A stretch of DNA of 64,000 bases from Bacteroidota bacterium (GCA_016721305.1 JADKIH010000001.1:454457-518456), one strand, 5' to 3'; positions 28,575-39,485 are shown, counted from the stretch's first letter. Numbers and translations are program-made. The notes: generated by a model not told the origin, from the sequence alone.

Positions 28575-31529
28575 TTATTCAACGACAATCTCATCGATAA
28601 AAATAAACGTCTCCCCTCCTGCTCCCGGATGCCACGAAGGCAACTTTCCGTAGTAGTCAGATCTAACACGAACGTAACGTGTAGTTATAGGCGATTGCAA
28701 TTTTCCGCCGAGTTTTTGAATTGTATTCGTCAGAACAGTGTCGGCGATAGAGTTATTTGCGCGAAGAACTTCGGTGAAATTTACACCATCATCCGAAACA
28801 TCGAAGACAACATTTTTCGGCATGAGAATCCATGAGCGAGTATCCTGCAGAAAATCTCCGTAGAAAGCACTCACAGAAGTTGATTTACCCATATCGATCG
28901 TTGCTTCGAATTGTTGGCCTTGAAATCCCTGCCATCCGCCTTTTCTCCAATCGACATCGGCAAATAAGCCGTCGATAATTCCTTCATCACCACCGGCAGT
29001 GTATTGTGGATTGTATTCTGATTTGATAGTTACTTTCCAATCGGGGTGCTGAATCTTATGGAAACGAGTTGTGACGGCTTGGCTTTGCAAAGTTCTTGCA
29101 CCTTGTTGAAAATCTGCTGTGCCCTCTTTTTGAGCAAAACACTTCAAGGTATCAGACTTGTCAATTGTCAATTTTTCCGTATAAAGTTTAGCAGGAGATT
29201 CTCCGTTGATAGAGTAGAAAATCTTTGCGCCGGTTTCAGCTGACAATTCAACTTCGATATTGTTTTTGAAAAGATCAGATGCGTACTTGACTACAGGAAC
29301 AGGGAGGAATGAATCAACTACTGCCGTATTTGCTGCGACCAACAAATCGCCACGTTCGCCATTTTTCCATTTTCCTCTTGCTGAAGTCAGATTAAACGTA
29401 AGCTGTCCGCCCTCCATCAAATCATCGTACCGCACAGAATTTACCGCTGTGCCATTGATGGTAACACTTTCGATGTACTGATTTGCTTCGTTCAATTGCG
29501 GCGAAAGAATTTTCAAGCTTTTACCATTTTCCAGATGAACAGTGATTTCAGAAAACTCAGGTGTTGTTAAGCAATATGTCGGATCTCCGGGACAAATCTG
29601 ATACAAACCTAAGGAAGACAAAACATACCATGCACTCATTTGTCCGCAGTCCTCGTTGCCAATTAATCCATCGGCATTATTCCGATACATTTCGCGGCGC
29701 ACTTTATTTACGAAATACTGCGTCTTCCATTTATCTTCCGTGTAGTTATATAAAAAAGCCATATGATGACTTGGTTCATTTCCGTGTGCATATTGGCCGA
29801 TAAGACCGGTGATATCCGCCTGCTCCCGACCTGTGGTTTGCGAATTTTCGGAGAATAATAAATCCAGTTTCTTTTCGAACTCTTTCACTCCGCCGATGGC
29901 ACGAATTAATCCCGGCACATCCTGAGGTACGAAGAATGTATACTGCCATGCGTTAGCCTCGGTGAAATTATTATTTACTTCACGCGGATTAAACGGTTCA
30001 AGGAAACGGCCATTCTTTCGAGGACGGATAAACTTCGTTTCCGAATCAAAGAGATTACGCCATGACTGACTTCTTTTGTAAAAAGCTGCAGATTCGGTAC
30101 GGTGACCGGAACGATCGGCGAAGATGGCTATACACCAATCATCGTAAGCATACTCCAACGTTTTAGAAACAGACTCCGACTCATCCATTACATCTAAGAA
30201 GCCGTGATCCATGTACGCTTTTAAACCGAAGCGGGCTTCTGTTTCTGCACTTACATGCATAGCCTTCATTGCAAGATCGACATCGAAATCATTAATCCCT
30301 TTTGCATAAGCATCGGAAATTACGCTTACGGAATGATAACCAATCATGCATTCCGTTTCGTTGGATGACAACTCCCAAACAGGAAGCATTCCGCCTTGCT
30401 CAAACTGAAGAAGAAATGTTCGTACGTAATCAAGCGTTCGTTTGCGATCGATCAACGTCATTAACGGATGATAAGCACGGAATGTATCCCATAGCGAAAA
30501 GACAGTGTAATAATTTCCTGAACCTTTATGAACTTTAAAATCGCGACCAAGGTATTTTCCGTCTACATCGTTGTACAGATTCGGAACGATCATGCAATGA
30601 TATAAAGCTGAATAAAATATTTTCAATTTCTCCTGATCATTGCTTATTACTTCGATTTTGCCGAGCTCTTGATTCCACTTTGATGTTGCTTCTTGTTTAA
30701 CTGCCGTGAAATCCCAATCAGGCAATTCCTTCTTCATATTCTTTTTAGCGCCATCGACACTGACGGCAGATAAGGCAACTTTGATAAGAATATTTCTATC
30801 CTGATTCAATTTGAAACGAAAACCACCGACGACATTTCCTGCCCAGGCACTCAACTTTGGTTCATCAGCCGGATGAGAGATTGAATCGGCATGTACATTA
30901 TCAGGAACGATTGGCTCGGAGAATTCAATATAGAAGTAAACAAGCTGATTTTTTGCCCATGCGGAAGAACGACGAAAGCCGGCTAAATGTGTTTTGTCGA
31001 CTTGATACAATTGCGCATCCAGCAGCTGATCACGATGACGAAGATCTATCAACACATTTGCTGAATCAACGCCGGACCGATACGAGTAACGATGGAATCC
31101 TGTACGCTCAGTGGCTGTGAGTTCTGCTTGTGCCAGTTGATCCTTGAGAAAAACAGAATAGTAACCGGCCTTGGCAATTTCATCAGAATGAGAAAACCGA
31201 GACGAATATTCTTTCTTGAAATCAAAACGATCCCTTATTGGCAAGAGCATTATGTCGCCGTAATCGCTGCAACCCGTGCCGCTCAGATGCGTGTGCGAAA
31301 ACCCGAGAATGAGCGAATCGTTGTAATAGTAACCACCACAACCGTCCCAGCTTCCGTCTTTACGAGTATCGGGGCTAAGTTGAACCATGCCATAAGGAAC
31401 GGTAGCACCCGGATAAGTATGTCCATGACCTCCGGTACCGATGAACGGATTTACGTATTCTGACAAACCCGGCTGAGCGGAACAAAGTTGACTACCTGCG
31501 ACAAAAAGCGCAAAGATGATTTTTTTCAC
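28575..31529 (-). CDS. GH92 alpha-mannosidase
   Basis: A calcium-dependent exo-alpha-mannosidase family that trims alpha-mannose from N-glycans. The family signature VNPFIGTGGHGHTYPGATVPYGMVQLSPDTR follows the signal peptide, and PVWELSSNETECMIGYHSVSVISDAY, GNEPSHHMAFLYNY and GNEDCGQMSAWYVLSSLGLYQICPG are typical of the catalytic domain. After the catalytic part come a short beta domain (EVELSAETGAKIFYSINGESP) and an F5/8-type (CBM32-like) domain ending GGETFIFIDEIVVE. The start is GTG at 31529, 16 bp after the GH2 stop, because it opens the signal peptide VKKIIFALFVAGSQLCSAQ; the frame stays open further upstream but that region is GH2 coding sequence. It is the last gene of the N-glycan operon. 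Confidence 0.93.
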   Translation of the reverse strand: MKKIIFALFVAGSQLCSAQPGLSEYVNPFIGTGGHGHTYPGATVPYGMVQLSPDTRKDGSWDGCGGYYYNDSLILGFSHTHLSGTGCSDYGDIMLLPIRDRFDFKKEYSSRFSHSDEIAKAGYYSVFLKDQLAQAELTATERTGFHRYSYRSGVDSANVLIDLRHRDQLLDAQLYQVDKTHLAGFRRSSAWAKNQLVYFYIEFSEPIVPDNVHADSISHPADEPKLSAWAGNVVGGFRFKLNQDRNILIKVALSAVSVDGAKKNMKKELPDWDFTAVKQEATSKWNQELGKIEVISNDQEKLKIFYSALYHCMIVPNLYNDVDGKYLGRDFKVHKGSGNYYTVFSLWDTFRAYHPLMTLIDRKRTLDYVRTFLLQFEQGGMLPVWELSSNETECMIGYHSVSVISDAYAKGINDFDVDLAMKAMHVSAETEARFGLKAYMDHGFLDVMDESESVSKTLEYAYDDWCIAIFADRSGHRTESAAFYKRSQSWRNLFDSETKFIRPRKNGRFLEPFNPREVNNNFTEANAWQYTFFVPQDVPGLIRAIGGVKEFEKKLDLLFSENSQTTGREQADITGLIGQYAHGNEPSHHMAFLYNYTEDKWKTQYFVNKVRREMYRNNADGLIGNEDCGQMSAWYVLSSLGLYQICPGDPTYCLTTPEFSEITVHLENGKSLKILSPQLNEANQYIESVTINGTAVNSVRYDDLMEGGQLTFNLTSARGKWKNGERGDLLVAANTAVVDSFLPVPVVKYASDLFKNNIEVELSAETGAKIFYSINGESPAKLYTEKLTIDKSDTLKCFAQKEGTADFQQGARTLQSQAVTTRFHKIQHPDWKVTIKSEYNPQYTAGGDEGIIDGLFADVDWRKGGWQGFQGQQFEATIDMGKSTSVSAFYGDFLQDTRSWILMPKNVVFDVSDDGVNFTEVLRANNSIADTVLTNTIQKLGGKLQSPITTRYVRVRSDYYGKLPSWHPGAGGETFIFIDEIVVE

Positions 31530-31545
31530 GGCTGTATAATTTTTA

Positions 31546-34059
31546 CTAATAGGTATCGACGATTGACTGAACTGAAATACCTTTTGTTTCTTCACCGAGC
31601 GGAGCATCGGGATTAACGAAGATAAGATACTTTTCACCCGGAAGCATATCGAAGTAATTTCTATTGAAGTATGAAGGATCCTGCTTATAGGTGATTTCAA
31701 CAAATTTAGCTAATACCGGAGAAGAAACCTCGAAGACAACTTTACCCTCAATTCCCGGTTTGTGCTTTAATGAAAAAGATGGACGTGTAAGTTTCATATC
31801 TTTCGTTTGACAAAAATAAACGGTCGTTTCGAACAAGCTTCGGTTTGAAGCAATGAGTCGAACCGATAGAACACTTTGAGTTGTATCAACCAACCGCAAT
31901 ATGGAAGCCATCTTTTTAGCAAGAACACGGGACGATTGATTTGACTCAACAGTAATATCTGACATATATGTCCATTTTACATCCCCTGTAAACGTCAACA
32001 GTTTTAGTTCGAGTCGTGCACGGAATGAATTAATTGAATCCGAGACAACAGAAATGTCGAGCATTTTACTTTCTCGATTATAGTCTGTAACAAGAATGGC
32101 CGTCTTATACAGCTCTCTGACGAGATATGCTGAAGCCTTTAATCGGTGATAATAATCGACACTGCTCCAGGAAACAACCGGCCATGTATCATTCAACTGC
32201 CAGTACAGCGTCCCCATGCAATATGGCCGTGCCTTTCTTTGCGCACCGATAGCAGTTTTCATTGCATCACATTGCAATGCCATAGAGATCATGCCGAACG
32301 ACTTCACATCTTTCCATGGTCGATACTCGCGATTGAGATATTCCGTAACAGTTTCGTAACCGGTCGGATGCTTTTGATGATTTTTCATCGCCGGTGAATT
32401 CAGTTGCAAGTATGGCGCTCCGCAAAACTCAGCTACTGAAATGTATGGTGGCATCGCCTGAAATCCATATTCACTCATAAAACGCGGAACCTTTTTAGCA
32501 TACGTATCGAACGGTTCTTTTCCCCACCAAACTCCCCAGTAATGCGAGTCACCGTTTTTCAAACTCTCTGCATGTCCCCAGCCGATTGACGGCGATGAAG
32601 GCCAATAACGTCGTGAAGGATCCAGTTCGTCAACTAAAGACTTAATATTCGTTTCAAAAAGTTGATCGTAGAATGATTTAACGATGGCTGAATCCTTCGC
32701 AGAATAATTTTGTTCTTTTTGCCAACCCCAATTATGCCAGCCTTCATCGATTTCATTATTGCCACACCAAAGTGCCAGAGACGGATGATTACGCAATCGA
32801 GTAATTTGTTCCCTTACTTCGTGATTTACATTTTCCAAAAACATCGAGTCGCCCGGATACATAGCACAGGCAAACATAAAATCCTGCCATACGAGAATTC
32901 CTTTTCGATCGCATTCTTCGTAAAATGCATCAGGAGGATATACTCCGCCACCCCACACCCGAAGCATATTCATGTTTTGGTCGACAGCTTGCTTTACCAG
33001 ATCGAGCCAGCCTTGATCGCCGGCACGCGGGAGAAAATGATCGGGAGGAATCACATTGGCGCCTTTCATAAAGATTGGTCGACCATTAATTCTGAAGAAG
33101 AATGACTGTCCGTCTTTATCCTTATCTGTTACGAGTTCAATCTTTCTCAATCCGACGGGATTCATCAACCATTGATCTGAATCACTTTCCGATTTCAGCT
33201 TGAAAGAAAAATCATATAAATAAGACTTTCCACTACCATTAGGCCACCACAAATCAGGGTTATTTATTTTCAAATCGCACTGCACATTATTCCCTCCCGG
33301 TTTTAAGTCGAACGTCTGCGGTTCGGATGCAAAGAAGCGAGAAGAAGAAACACGCAATTGCGTTTTGCAAGCTTGAAGGGCGTTTATTTTTAAGAGAAAC
33401 GAAATGTCGGCAGTTTTTTCATTCAAAGAATTGCAAACAAAGTGAACGTCTTTGATTTCGATATTTCTTCCGGAATCAGTCGCACAGGCTTCCAGATTCC
33501 GCAGGTGTGCAATTCAGGTCCCCAGTCCCATCCGGAACTGATAGGCAGCTTTTCGTCCGAACACACGGTAACCACCAGGGAATTTGAGTGGAGATGTTTG
33601 TTCAATTTCTTTTAAAACTCTTCTTGGAGAATAAAAATGAACAAGAATTGCATTCATTTTTTTAAGCGAAGAATGTTTGACACTTACTTCCCATTGGCGG
33701 AACATATTATCGGAAGAAAGAATTTTTTTCCCATTCAGATATACATCGGCATAAGTATCGAGACCTTCAAACAGGAGTCGATAATTTGCCGACTGATCGG
33801 CCGGCATTGGAAATGAATCGACATATTCCCAATCGCATGTGTCAACCCAGTTAACCGTCTTTTCATTCGCAGCAATAAACGGATCAGGAATCAATTGAAG
33901 CGCGAGCAAATCGGTGTAATTTGTTCCGGGGACTTTTGCCGGAAACCACAGTGCATTTCCGCTCTGACGAAAGCGCCAATTTGCCGGCAGTTCGTTTTGC
34001 GCCGACAACAGAAGCGAAGACAACATCAAGACTAAAAAAAGAAAAAAGAACCGCTTCAT
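31546..34059 (-). CDS. GH2 beta-mannosidase (two frame breaks)
   Basis: Cleaves the Man-beta-1,4-GlcNAc bond at the base of N-glycans. Signal peptide MKRFFFLFLVLMLSSLLLSAQ, N-terminal sugar-binding domain (NYRLLFEGLDTYADVYLNGKKILSSDNMFRQWEV), then GWDWGPELHTCGIWKPVRL, an Ig-like domain and a TIM barrel. The acid/base glutamate is in WCGNNEIDEGW and the nucleophile in MSEYGFQAMP, which favour beta-mannosidase over beta-galactosidase. The frame breaks near 33532 (one extra C in QFRMG; the correct reading is YQFGWDWGP) and near 33462 (to EIKDVHFVCNSLNEKTAD). The full product has about 838 residues. It lies between cutC (74-bp gap) and GH92 (16 bp). Confidence 0.9.
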
Positions 34060-34133
34060 TAAAATACTTCTGTCTGATTTGAATTTAATTAGTGTTTATC
34101 GTCGGCATCAAGCTGCTCGTTACTCGTACTTAT

Positions 34134-34862
34134 TTACGAATTGAATTGCTTTGTTTCACTCTTAATCATTCTGACAATATCAGAATCAGAAACTGAATAA
34201 CTTCCGTCGTCGGAAATACCCATCGAAACTTTGGACGAATGAGAGTTCTTTCGCTTTAAAGATGCCGAAAGATGAACTTCCTGCACGCCCGTATAACTTA
34301 CCAGTTTTGCCACATTCGAAGGATTTACTCCGGCACCGGCCAGTATAATGAGTTGTTTGGAATAACGTTGTTGTAAATCGCGGATGACATCCTTTCCTTC
34401 GAAAGCACCTGCTTTCATACCGGACGTAAGTAAACGATGCACGCCGGCTTTGATAAGAATTTCTGCTGAGCGATGATGATCCGTCGTCCGATCGAACGCA
34501 CGATGAAATGTAAACGGTAACGGATGTGACGCTTCAACGAGCTGCTTAGTCTTTTCGAAATCAATTTCCCCCTTATCATTGAGGACTCCGCTAACGATTC
34601 CGTGTACTCCTGCTTTCTTGGAAAATGCTATGTCGGTTAACATACACTTCAGCTCATCGTCGGAGTAAATGAAATCACCTTCGCGCGGACGAATCATGGC
34701 GAAGACAGGCATTTTTCCGAAAGCAACGGCATCTTCAATGAATCCTGCCGAGGGTGTTAATCCGCCTAACGGAAGCGCTGAGCAAAGTTCGATTCTGTCG
34801 GCACCTCCTTCGAAGGCATTACGGACAGATTCAATTGTTGAGACGGCGATTTCGACAATCAT
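34134..34862 (-). CDS. cutC: CutC family protein
   Basis: A 242-residue TIM-barrel protein with the family sequence MIVEIAVSTIESVRNAFEGGADRIELCSALPLGGLTPS, then FAMIRPREGDFIYSDDE, FTFHRAFDRTTD, LTSGMKAGAFEG and IILAGAGVNPSNV. CutC was named for a copper-tolerance phenotype in E. coli, later traced largely to the MicL small RNA in the same locus, so its biochemical role is unsettled. Here it is locked into an N-glycan degradation operon: the glycosylasparaginase gene ends 6 bp before it. That hints at a role in handling a sugar or amino-sugar product, which is inference. Confidence 0.93.
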   Translation of the reverse strand: MIVEIAVSTIESVRNAFEGGADRIELCSALPLGGLTPSAGFIEDAVAFGKMPVFAMIRPREGDFIYSDDELKCMLTDIAFSKKAGVHGIVSGVLNDKGEIDFEKTKQLVEASHPLPFTFHRAFDRTTDHHRSAEILIKAGVHRLLTSGMKAGAFEGKDVIRDLQQRYSKQLIILAGAGVNPSNVAKLVSYTGVQEVHLSASLKRKNSHSSKVSMGISDDGSYSVSDSDIVRMIKSETKQFNS

Positions 34863-34868
34863 GCTTTT

Positions 34869-35840
34869 TTAGTAGTATGACTTTGAAGTAAGATACAATT
34901 TTTCACCGTTCCCCTGAGTAACGGCGTATTCAAATCCCTTTTGAAGACAGTACGCTCCGTGTTCGCCATTTTTATTGAGCGCTAAAAACCCGACCTGAAT
35001 TTCTTTCGACTTTTCAGGCTGACGCTTTACAATTCGAGTAACAGCTTCTTTGCAGGCTTCTTCAGGCGAATAATTCTGGCGCATCAATTCAACAACGAGA
35101 TGCGAACCACAAATACGAATCACTTCCTCACCTACTCCCGTTGACGTTGCTGCACCAACTTCGTTATCTACATACAAGCCTGCACCGATTATCGGTGAAT
35201 CACCGACACGACCATGAAGTTTGAAGGCCATTCCGCTTGTAGTACAAGCACCGGAGAGATTACCTTTCTGATCGAGCGCTACCATTCCAATTGTATCGTG
35301 ATTTTCCCAGTTGACAACGGGCTTGTATTCAGATTTTTTCAGCCATTCTTTCCAGGCAGCTTCTGATTCTTCCAACAATAAATTTTCTTTTTTGAAACCA
35401 TTCTCCAATGCAAAGTGAAGAGCGCCTTCTCCAACAAGCATTACGTGCGGAGTTTTCTCCATCACCATTCTTGCAACAGAAATCGGGTGAACGATATGCT
35501 CGAGAAAAGCAACAGATCCGCAACCTGCACGATCATCCATGATACAGGCATCGAGCGTTACTTTTCCGTCGCGATCAGGCAATCCGCCTAAGCCGACTGA
35601 TGTAACTTTCGGATCTGCCTCCGGAACTCTCACACCTGCTTCAACAGCATCGAGCGCACGACCACCGGCCGATAACACTTTCCATGCTTCGACGTTCGCT
35701 GCAACGCCATGATTCCACGTTGAAATCACAACCGGTTTCACAGGCGCAGGGCCTGCACCTTTTCCAAAAACTTTTGTCAATGGAAGCATCGCAGTCAGTG
35801 CTGCGGAGAGGCGGACGAAGTCGCGGCGGGTAGTGTGCAT
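34869..35840 (-). CDS. N4-(beta-N-acetylglucosaminyl)-L-asparaginase (glycosylasparaginase)
   Basis: An N-terminal nucleophile hydrolase that splits the GlcNAc-Asn linkage, the last step in N-glycoprotein breakdown. The 323-residue precursor starts with a twin-arginine-like leader (TRRDFVRLSAALTAML). The autocleavage site is visible as NHD-TIGMV, making Thr183 the nucleophile. Substrate-site features of the family follow (GRVGDSPIIGAGLYVDNEVGAATSTGVGEE). The mature protein starts WNHGVAANVEAWKVLSAGGRALDAVEAG, as in the well-studied Elizabethkingia enzyme. It lies between the GH20 and cutC genes. Confidence 0.94.
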   Translation of the reverse strand: MHTTRRDFVRLSAALTAMLPLTKVFGKGAGPAPVKPVVISTWNHGVAANVEAWKVLSAGGRALDAVEAGVRVPEADPKVTSVGLGGLPDRDGKVTLDACIMDDRAGCGSVAFLEHIVHPISVARMVMEKTPHVMLVGEGALHFALENGFKKENLLLEESEAAWKEWLKKSEYKPVVNWENHDTIGMVALDQKGNLSGACTTSGMAFKLHGRVGDSPIIGAGLYVDNEVGAATSTGVGEEVIRICGSHLVVELMRQNYSPEEACKEAVTRIVKRQPEKSKEIQVGFLALNKNGEHGAYCLQKGFEYAVTQGNGEKLYLTSKSYY

Positions 35841-35863
35841 ATCGATACAGTTTACTTTACGGC

Positions 35864-35896
35864 ATTAGCTAATTGGCTAATTAGCTAATTAGCTAA
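35864..35896. repeat. AGCTRATT array after the GH20 stop
   Basis: Read on the minus strand it begins directly at the TAA of the GH20 gene and continues as TTAGCTAATTAGCTAATTAG with one CCAATTAG variant, ending 24 bp before the glycosylasparaginase start. It lies inside an otherwise tight operon. Confidence 0.85.
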
Positions 35897-38178
35897 TTAT
35901 TCAACCCGAATCTCATCCACAAACAACCAAGCATTATTCCCTGCACCGGGTGCTCCGTCGGGAATTTGGTGGCGGTTTATGATTTGGACTTTTATGAAAC
36001 GGGCTGATTGTTTACCGATTGGTATGGTGATTAAGCGAGATGATTTTGCAATTTGTTCTTTGCTTAATGAAGCGAGCGGCTTAAATGTATTTCCATCTTC
36101 GCTGACCGAAACATTGATAGCTGTTGGAAGATAAATCCAGCTTGCGCTGTCGTTGAGTACATCGACAGCTACGCGATTGAAGGTTTTCATTTCGGCCAGA
36201 TCGATCACTGCTTCGCAATCGCTTCCGTTGAATCCGAGCCAGTCTGCGCCATTCCAAGGGAGACGTCCGGTAATTCCATCGACGAGCGTGAAGGCTCCGC
36301 CACGACTGTATTCTTCATCGGGCTGATATGAGAGTGAAATTCCCTTTCCTGTTGCAAGATTGACGGTATAGCCTTTTTCAAATAATCCACCGATGGGATT
36401 CATTCCATCGAATGCGGCAGCTTTCAAAACTACGGGCTGATCGATTTGAATTTTATCGGTGTACAATGGAGAGTTTGCTGTTGGTTTGGTGCCGTCGAAT
36501 GTGTAATGAATAGACACTTCCGGAAGAGCGGTAGACAAGGCAACTGAAATACCACGATTTCCATTTGGCATTACCTGATCATTCACATCGAAAACTGCCG
36601 AAGAATAATTAATGCCCAAAAATTTGAGCATCTTAAAATGGCCTTTCAGACGATGTACATAAGCAGAGTAATCACGCGATGATTTAGGTGACCATGCAAC
36701 TTCAGATAACGCCGACATACGGGGCATTGTCATATACTCCACTTTCTTCCAGTTCGTAATGTACTCTGTCCATAGATTTCCCTGAGTTCCTAAAATGTAT
36801 TTAGCTTCATCGGCGGTGAGTGCATCAGCAACCGGATCGAAACGATAGACCATTTGAAGCGGAAGATATCCACCGATAGCAAGTGGCTCGCCTACTGCCG
36901 ACGATTGGTAGTAGTCGAAGTAGCAATAAGCTGTAGGCGTCATTACTACATCGTGTTGTTGTTTGGCAGCGGCAATACCACCGGCATAACCACGCCACGA
37001 CATGATAGTTGCATCGCCGGGAATACCACCTTCCAGGATTTCGTCCCAACCAAGAAGTTTTTTGTTTTTTGTTTGAAGAAAACGGCCGATACGATTTACG
37101 AAGTACGTTTGTAATTCGGTTTCGTCTTTCAAATTTTCCTTTTTGATCAATTCCTGACAGAAAGCACTTTCTTTCCAACGATCTTTCGGACATTCATCAC
37201 CTCCGATGTGAATGTAGTGTCCGGGGAAAAGCTCGCTAACTTCGGCGAGAACATTTTCGAGAAAGGTAAACGTTTCTTCTGTCGGGCAGAATACATCTTT
37301 GAAAACGCCCCATGTACGAGCAGGCTCGAACGGACCTTTTGTGCAGGCTAATTCAGGGTAAGCAGAGATGGCAGCCTGAGCATGGCCGGGCATTTCAATT
37401 TCAGGAACGATGGTAATGTGACGTGTCGATGCATAGGCTACGACATCCTTAATTTGCTCTTGAGTGTAAAATCCGCCGTAGTGAATTGTATCATATCGTT
37501 CCGGTTGCTCGCCGTAATGACCGATGAGCGTTCCATTGCGAAACGCACCTACGGAAGTGAGCTTTGGATATTTTTTTATTTCAATTCTCCAGCCCTGATC
37601 ATCGGTGAGATGCCAGTGAAAGGTGTTCATTTTGTACATCACTAAATTGTCGATATATTTTTCACTTCATCGACAGAGAAAAAATGACGCGAGACATCAA
37701 GATGCATTCCTCTCCACGAAAAGCGAGGTTGATCTTCAATCTCACAAGCAGGAACAGAAATAAAATCCGATTTACCGGGAGGAATAAGTTGACGCAAGGT
37801 TTGGAACGCATAAAATACACCGGCACCTTTACCACCAACTATATTAATACCTGTTGCATCGATAGTCAAGCTATAGGCATCGGCCGCGAATAATGAATCT
37901 GCAGATTTCTGAACAGAAATCACCAACTTCTTTTTAGCTGAAGACTTCAAAGGCTTGAGTAGAGGACCATAGCTCTTATTAATCGTGTTTACAAACCACT
38001 CTACATCCGACTTCAACGATTCATCGGAGTAGATTACTAATGTATTTTCGCGCAAAGGGAATTCACCTTTGAGAGCCGTCATTTTTACCGGAAGCGGAAT
38101 AAGCGGCGCAGGGCTGACTTGTGCACTTACAGAAATTGACAAAAAGATAGCAGTAAGACTCAGAAATAAGTACTTCAT
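35897..38178 (-). CDS. GH20 beta-N-acetylhexosaminidase (one frame break)
   Basis: Removes terminal beta-GlcNAc by substrate-assisted catalysis. About 760 residues: signal peptide MKYLFLSLTAIFLSISVSAQ, GH20b domain (LKGEFPLRENTLVIYSDESL), catalytic barrel (FSWRGMHLDVSRHFF; NTFHWHLTDDQGWRIEI; the Asp-Glu pair in HIGGDECPKDRW), a chitobiase-like C-terminal domain (VSIHYTFDGTKPTANSPLYT) and an F5/8-type domain ending WLFVDEIRVE, like that of the GH92 protein. The frame breaks near 37645: EVKNISTI stops, while adding one A to a run of five gives EVKKYIDNLVMYKMN. This is a clear homopolymer error. The start at 38178 opens the signal peptide and lies 19 bp after the ROK gene. Confidence 0.93.
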
Positions 38179-38197
38179 GGAATTGAATTGATGCTGA

Positions 38198-39163
38198 TTA
38201 TTTTTTTCTCTGCAATTCATTCCATGCAAGCGATGCTGTACCGAGTAAGGCTGCATCATTTTCAGGAAGAGCAGATGGCAAAATTGATACTTTGTTTTTG
38301 TAAATATTGAGAATGTTTTTGTCGAAGCTTAAGATCGTCGGATTAAAAAGCAATTCGCCGGCTGACGCCAATCCTCCGAATAAGAAAATTGCTTTCGGAC
38401 TCGTGTATGCTACGCTGTTCGCCAGAGCAAAGCCAAGCATTTCCCCTGTATAGTTGAAAGCATAGAATGCGTCTTCATCGCCACCCATTGCTTTTTCGTA
38501 GATGAATTTTGAATCGATCAATTCTTTATTGGCAAGAATCGGATTTTCCGGATTCGCTGAAGTAAGAATTTCGAGATACGTTTTTACGAGACCTGTTGCG
38601 CTGCAATATTGTTCGAGACAACCTCTGCGGCCGCATCCGCACTGTCGTCCATGCTGAACAACGATGGTATGACCTAATTCGCCGGCAAATCCATCGTGCC
38701 CGTAAATCATTTCGCCATTGCAAACAATGCCGCTTCCGAGGCCGGTGCCCAATGTAACGAAGATGAAATCCTTTACACCTTTTGCGGCGCCGAAGAACAT
38801 TTCGCCGAGCGCTGCGGCGTTGGCGTCGTTGGTTAAGTATGCAGGGACCGACATGCGGTCGCTGAAATATTTGGCGATCGGAATAATTCCTCGCCAGCTT
38901 AAGTTCGGAGCGAATTCAATTGTTCCGTTAAAGTAATTTCCATTGGGCGCACCGATTCCGATACCGACAAGGCTGTAATCATTTTTATGTGCAGAGAGTT
39001 GAGCGCTGATCTTCTCACAAACACGATCGACAAGATCTTGCGGTTGTGTTTCTTTGCCTGTCGGGATTGAATCTTTGTAAACGATTTGTCCTTTGAGGTC
39101 AACAAAAGCAAAGGCCGTATTGGTTCCGCCAATATCTATTCCTGCGCAGATTTCAACGGGCAT
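38198..39163 (-). CDS. ROK family sugar kinase (GlcNAc or glucose kinase)
   Basis: A 321-residue cytoplasmic kinase. The phosphate-binding motif is DIGGTNTAFAFVDL; sugar contacts lie in FAPNLSW, LTNDANAAALGE and GFAGELGH; and the zinc motif is CGCGRRGCLEQY. It is the first gene of the glycan operon, so GlcNAc released by the GH20 enzyme and glycosylasparaginase is the likely substrate. The sequence alone does not exclude glucose or mannose. The upstream promoter was not identified; the csp terminator at 39240-39271 isolates the operon from the gene before it. Confidence 0.88.
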   Translation of the reverse strand: MPVEICAGIDIGGTNTAFAFVDLKGQIVYKDSIPTGKETQPQDLVDRVCEKISAQLSAHKNDYSLVGIGIGAPNGNYFNGTIEFAPNLSWRGIIPIAKYFSDRMSVPAYLTNDANAAALGEMFFGAAKGVKDFIFVTLGTGLGSGIVCNGEMIYGHDGFAGELGHTIVVQHGRQCGCGRRGCLEQYCSATGLVKTYLEILTSANPENPILANKELIDSKFIYEKAMGGDEDAFYAFNYTGEMLGFALANSVAYTSPKAIFLFGGLASAGELLFNPTILSFDKNILNIYKNKVSILPSALPENDAALLGTASLAWNELQRKK

Positions 39164-39239
39164 AAGTGGTGGTTTGTGTTAATGCTGAAAGATAGGAAAT
39201 ATCTATGAAGCCCAAGGTGAACGCGGCTTGAAGACGGGC

Positions 39240-39271
39240 AAAAAAAAAGCTGCCCTTGCAGGCAGCTTTCT
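39240..39271 (-). terminator. Terminator after the cold-shock gene
   Basis: On the minus strand AAGCTGCC, a six-base loop and GGCAGCTT form a strong stem followed by a run of nine Ts. Confidence 0.92.
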
Positions 39272-39290
39272 CGAAAAAGTTTTTCACGAG

Positions 39291-39485
39291 TTACGCGATC
39301 TTGCGAACGTTAACTGCGTTTTGTCCCTTTTTTCCATCAATTACTTCGAACTCAACGCTGTCATTCTCACGAATTTTTTCAGTAAGTCCGCTGTGATGAA
39401 CAAAAACTTCAGCGTTATTGTCATCAGCTACAATGAATCCATATCCTTTAGATTCATTGAAAAATTTTACTTTACCGGTTTTCAT
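39291..39485 (-). CDS. Cold-shock protein (CspA family)
   Basis: A 64-residue single cold-shock domain that binds single-stranded RNA and DNA. RNP1 is visible as SKGYGFI and RNP2 as VFVHHS. It has its own promoter (39579-39609), a leader of about 87 bases and a strong terminator, so it is a single-gene transcript. Long leaders are usual for csp mRNAs and often mediate temperature control. Here the leader contains the complementary words CCCGC and GCGGG, which could form a structure. Confidence 0.95.
   Translation of the reverse strand: MKTGKVKFFNESKGYGFIVADDNNAEVFVHHSGLTEKIRENDSVEFEVIDGKKGQNAVNVRKIA

Noticed and set aside
35329..37193. Minus-strand open frames of 61-122 codons within the glycosylasparaginase and GH20 genes
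   Set aside because: They lie in other frames of well-supported genes and show no family features.
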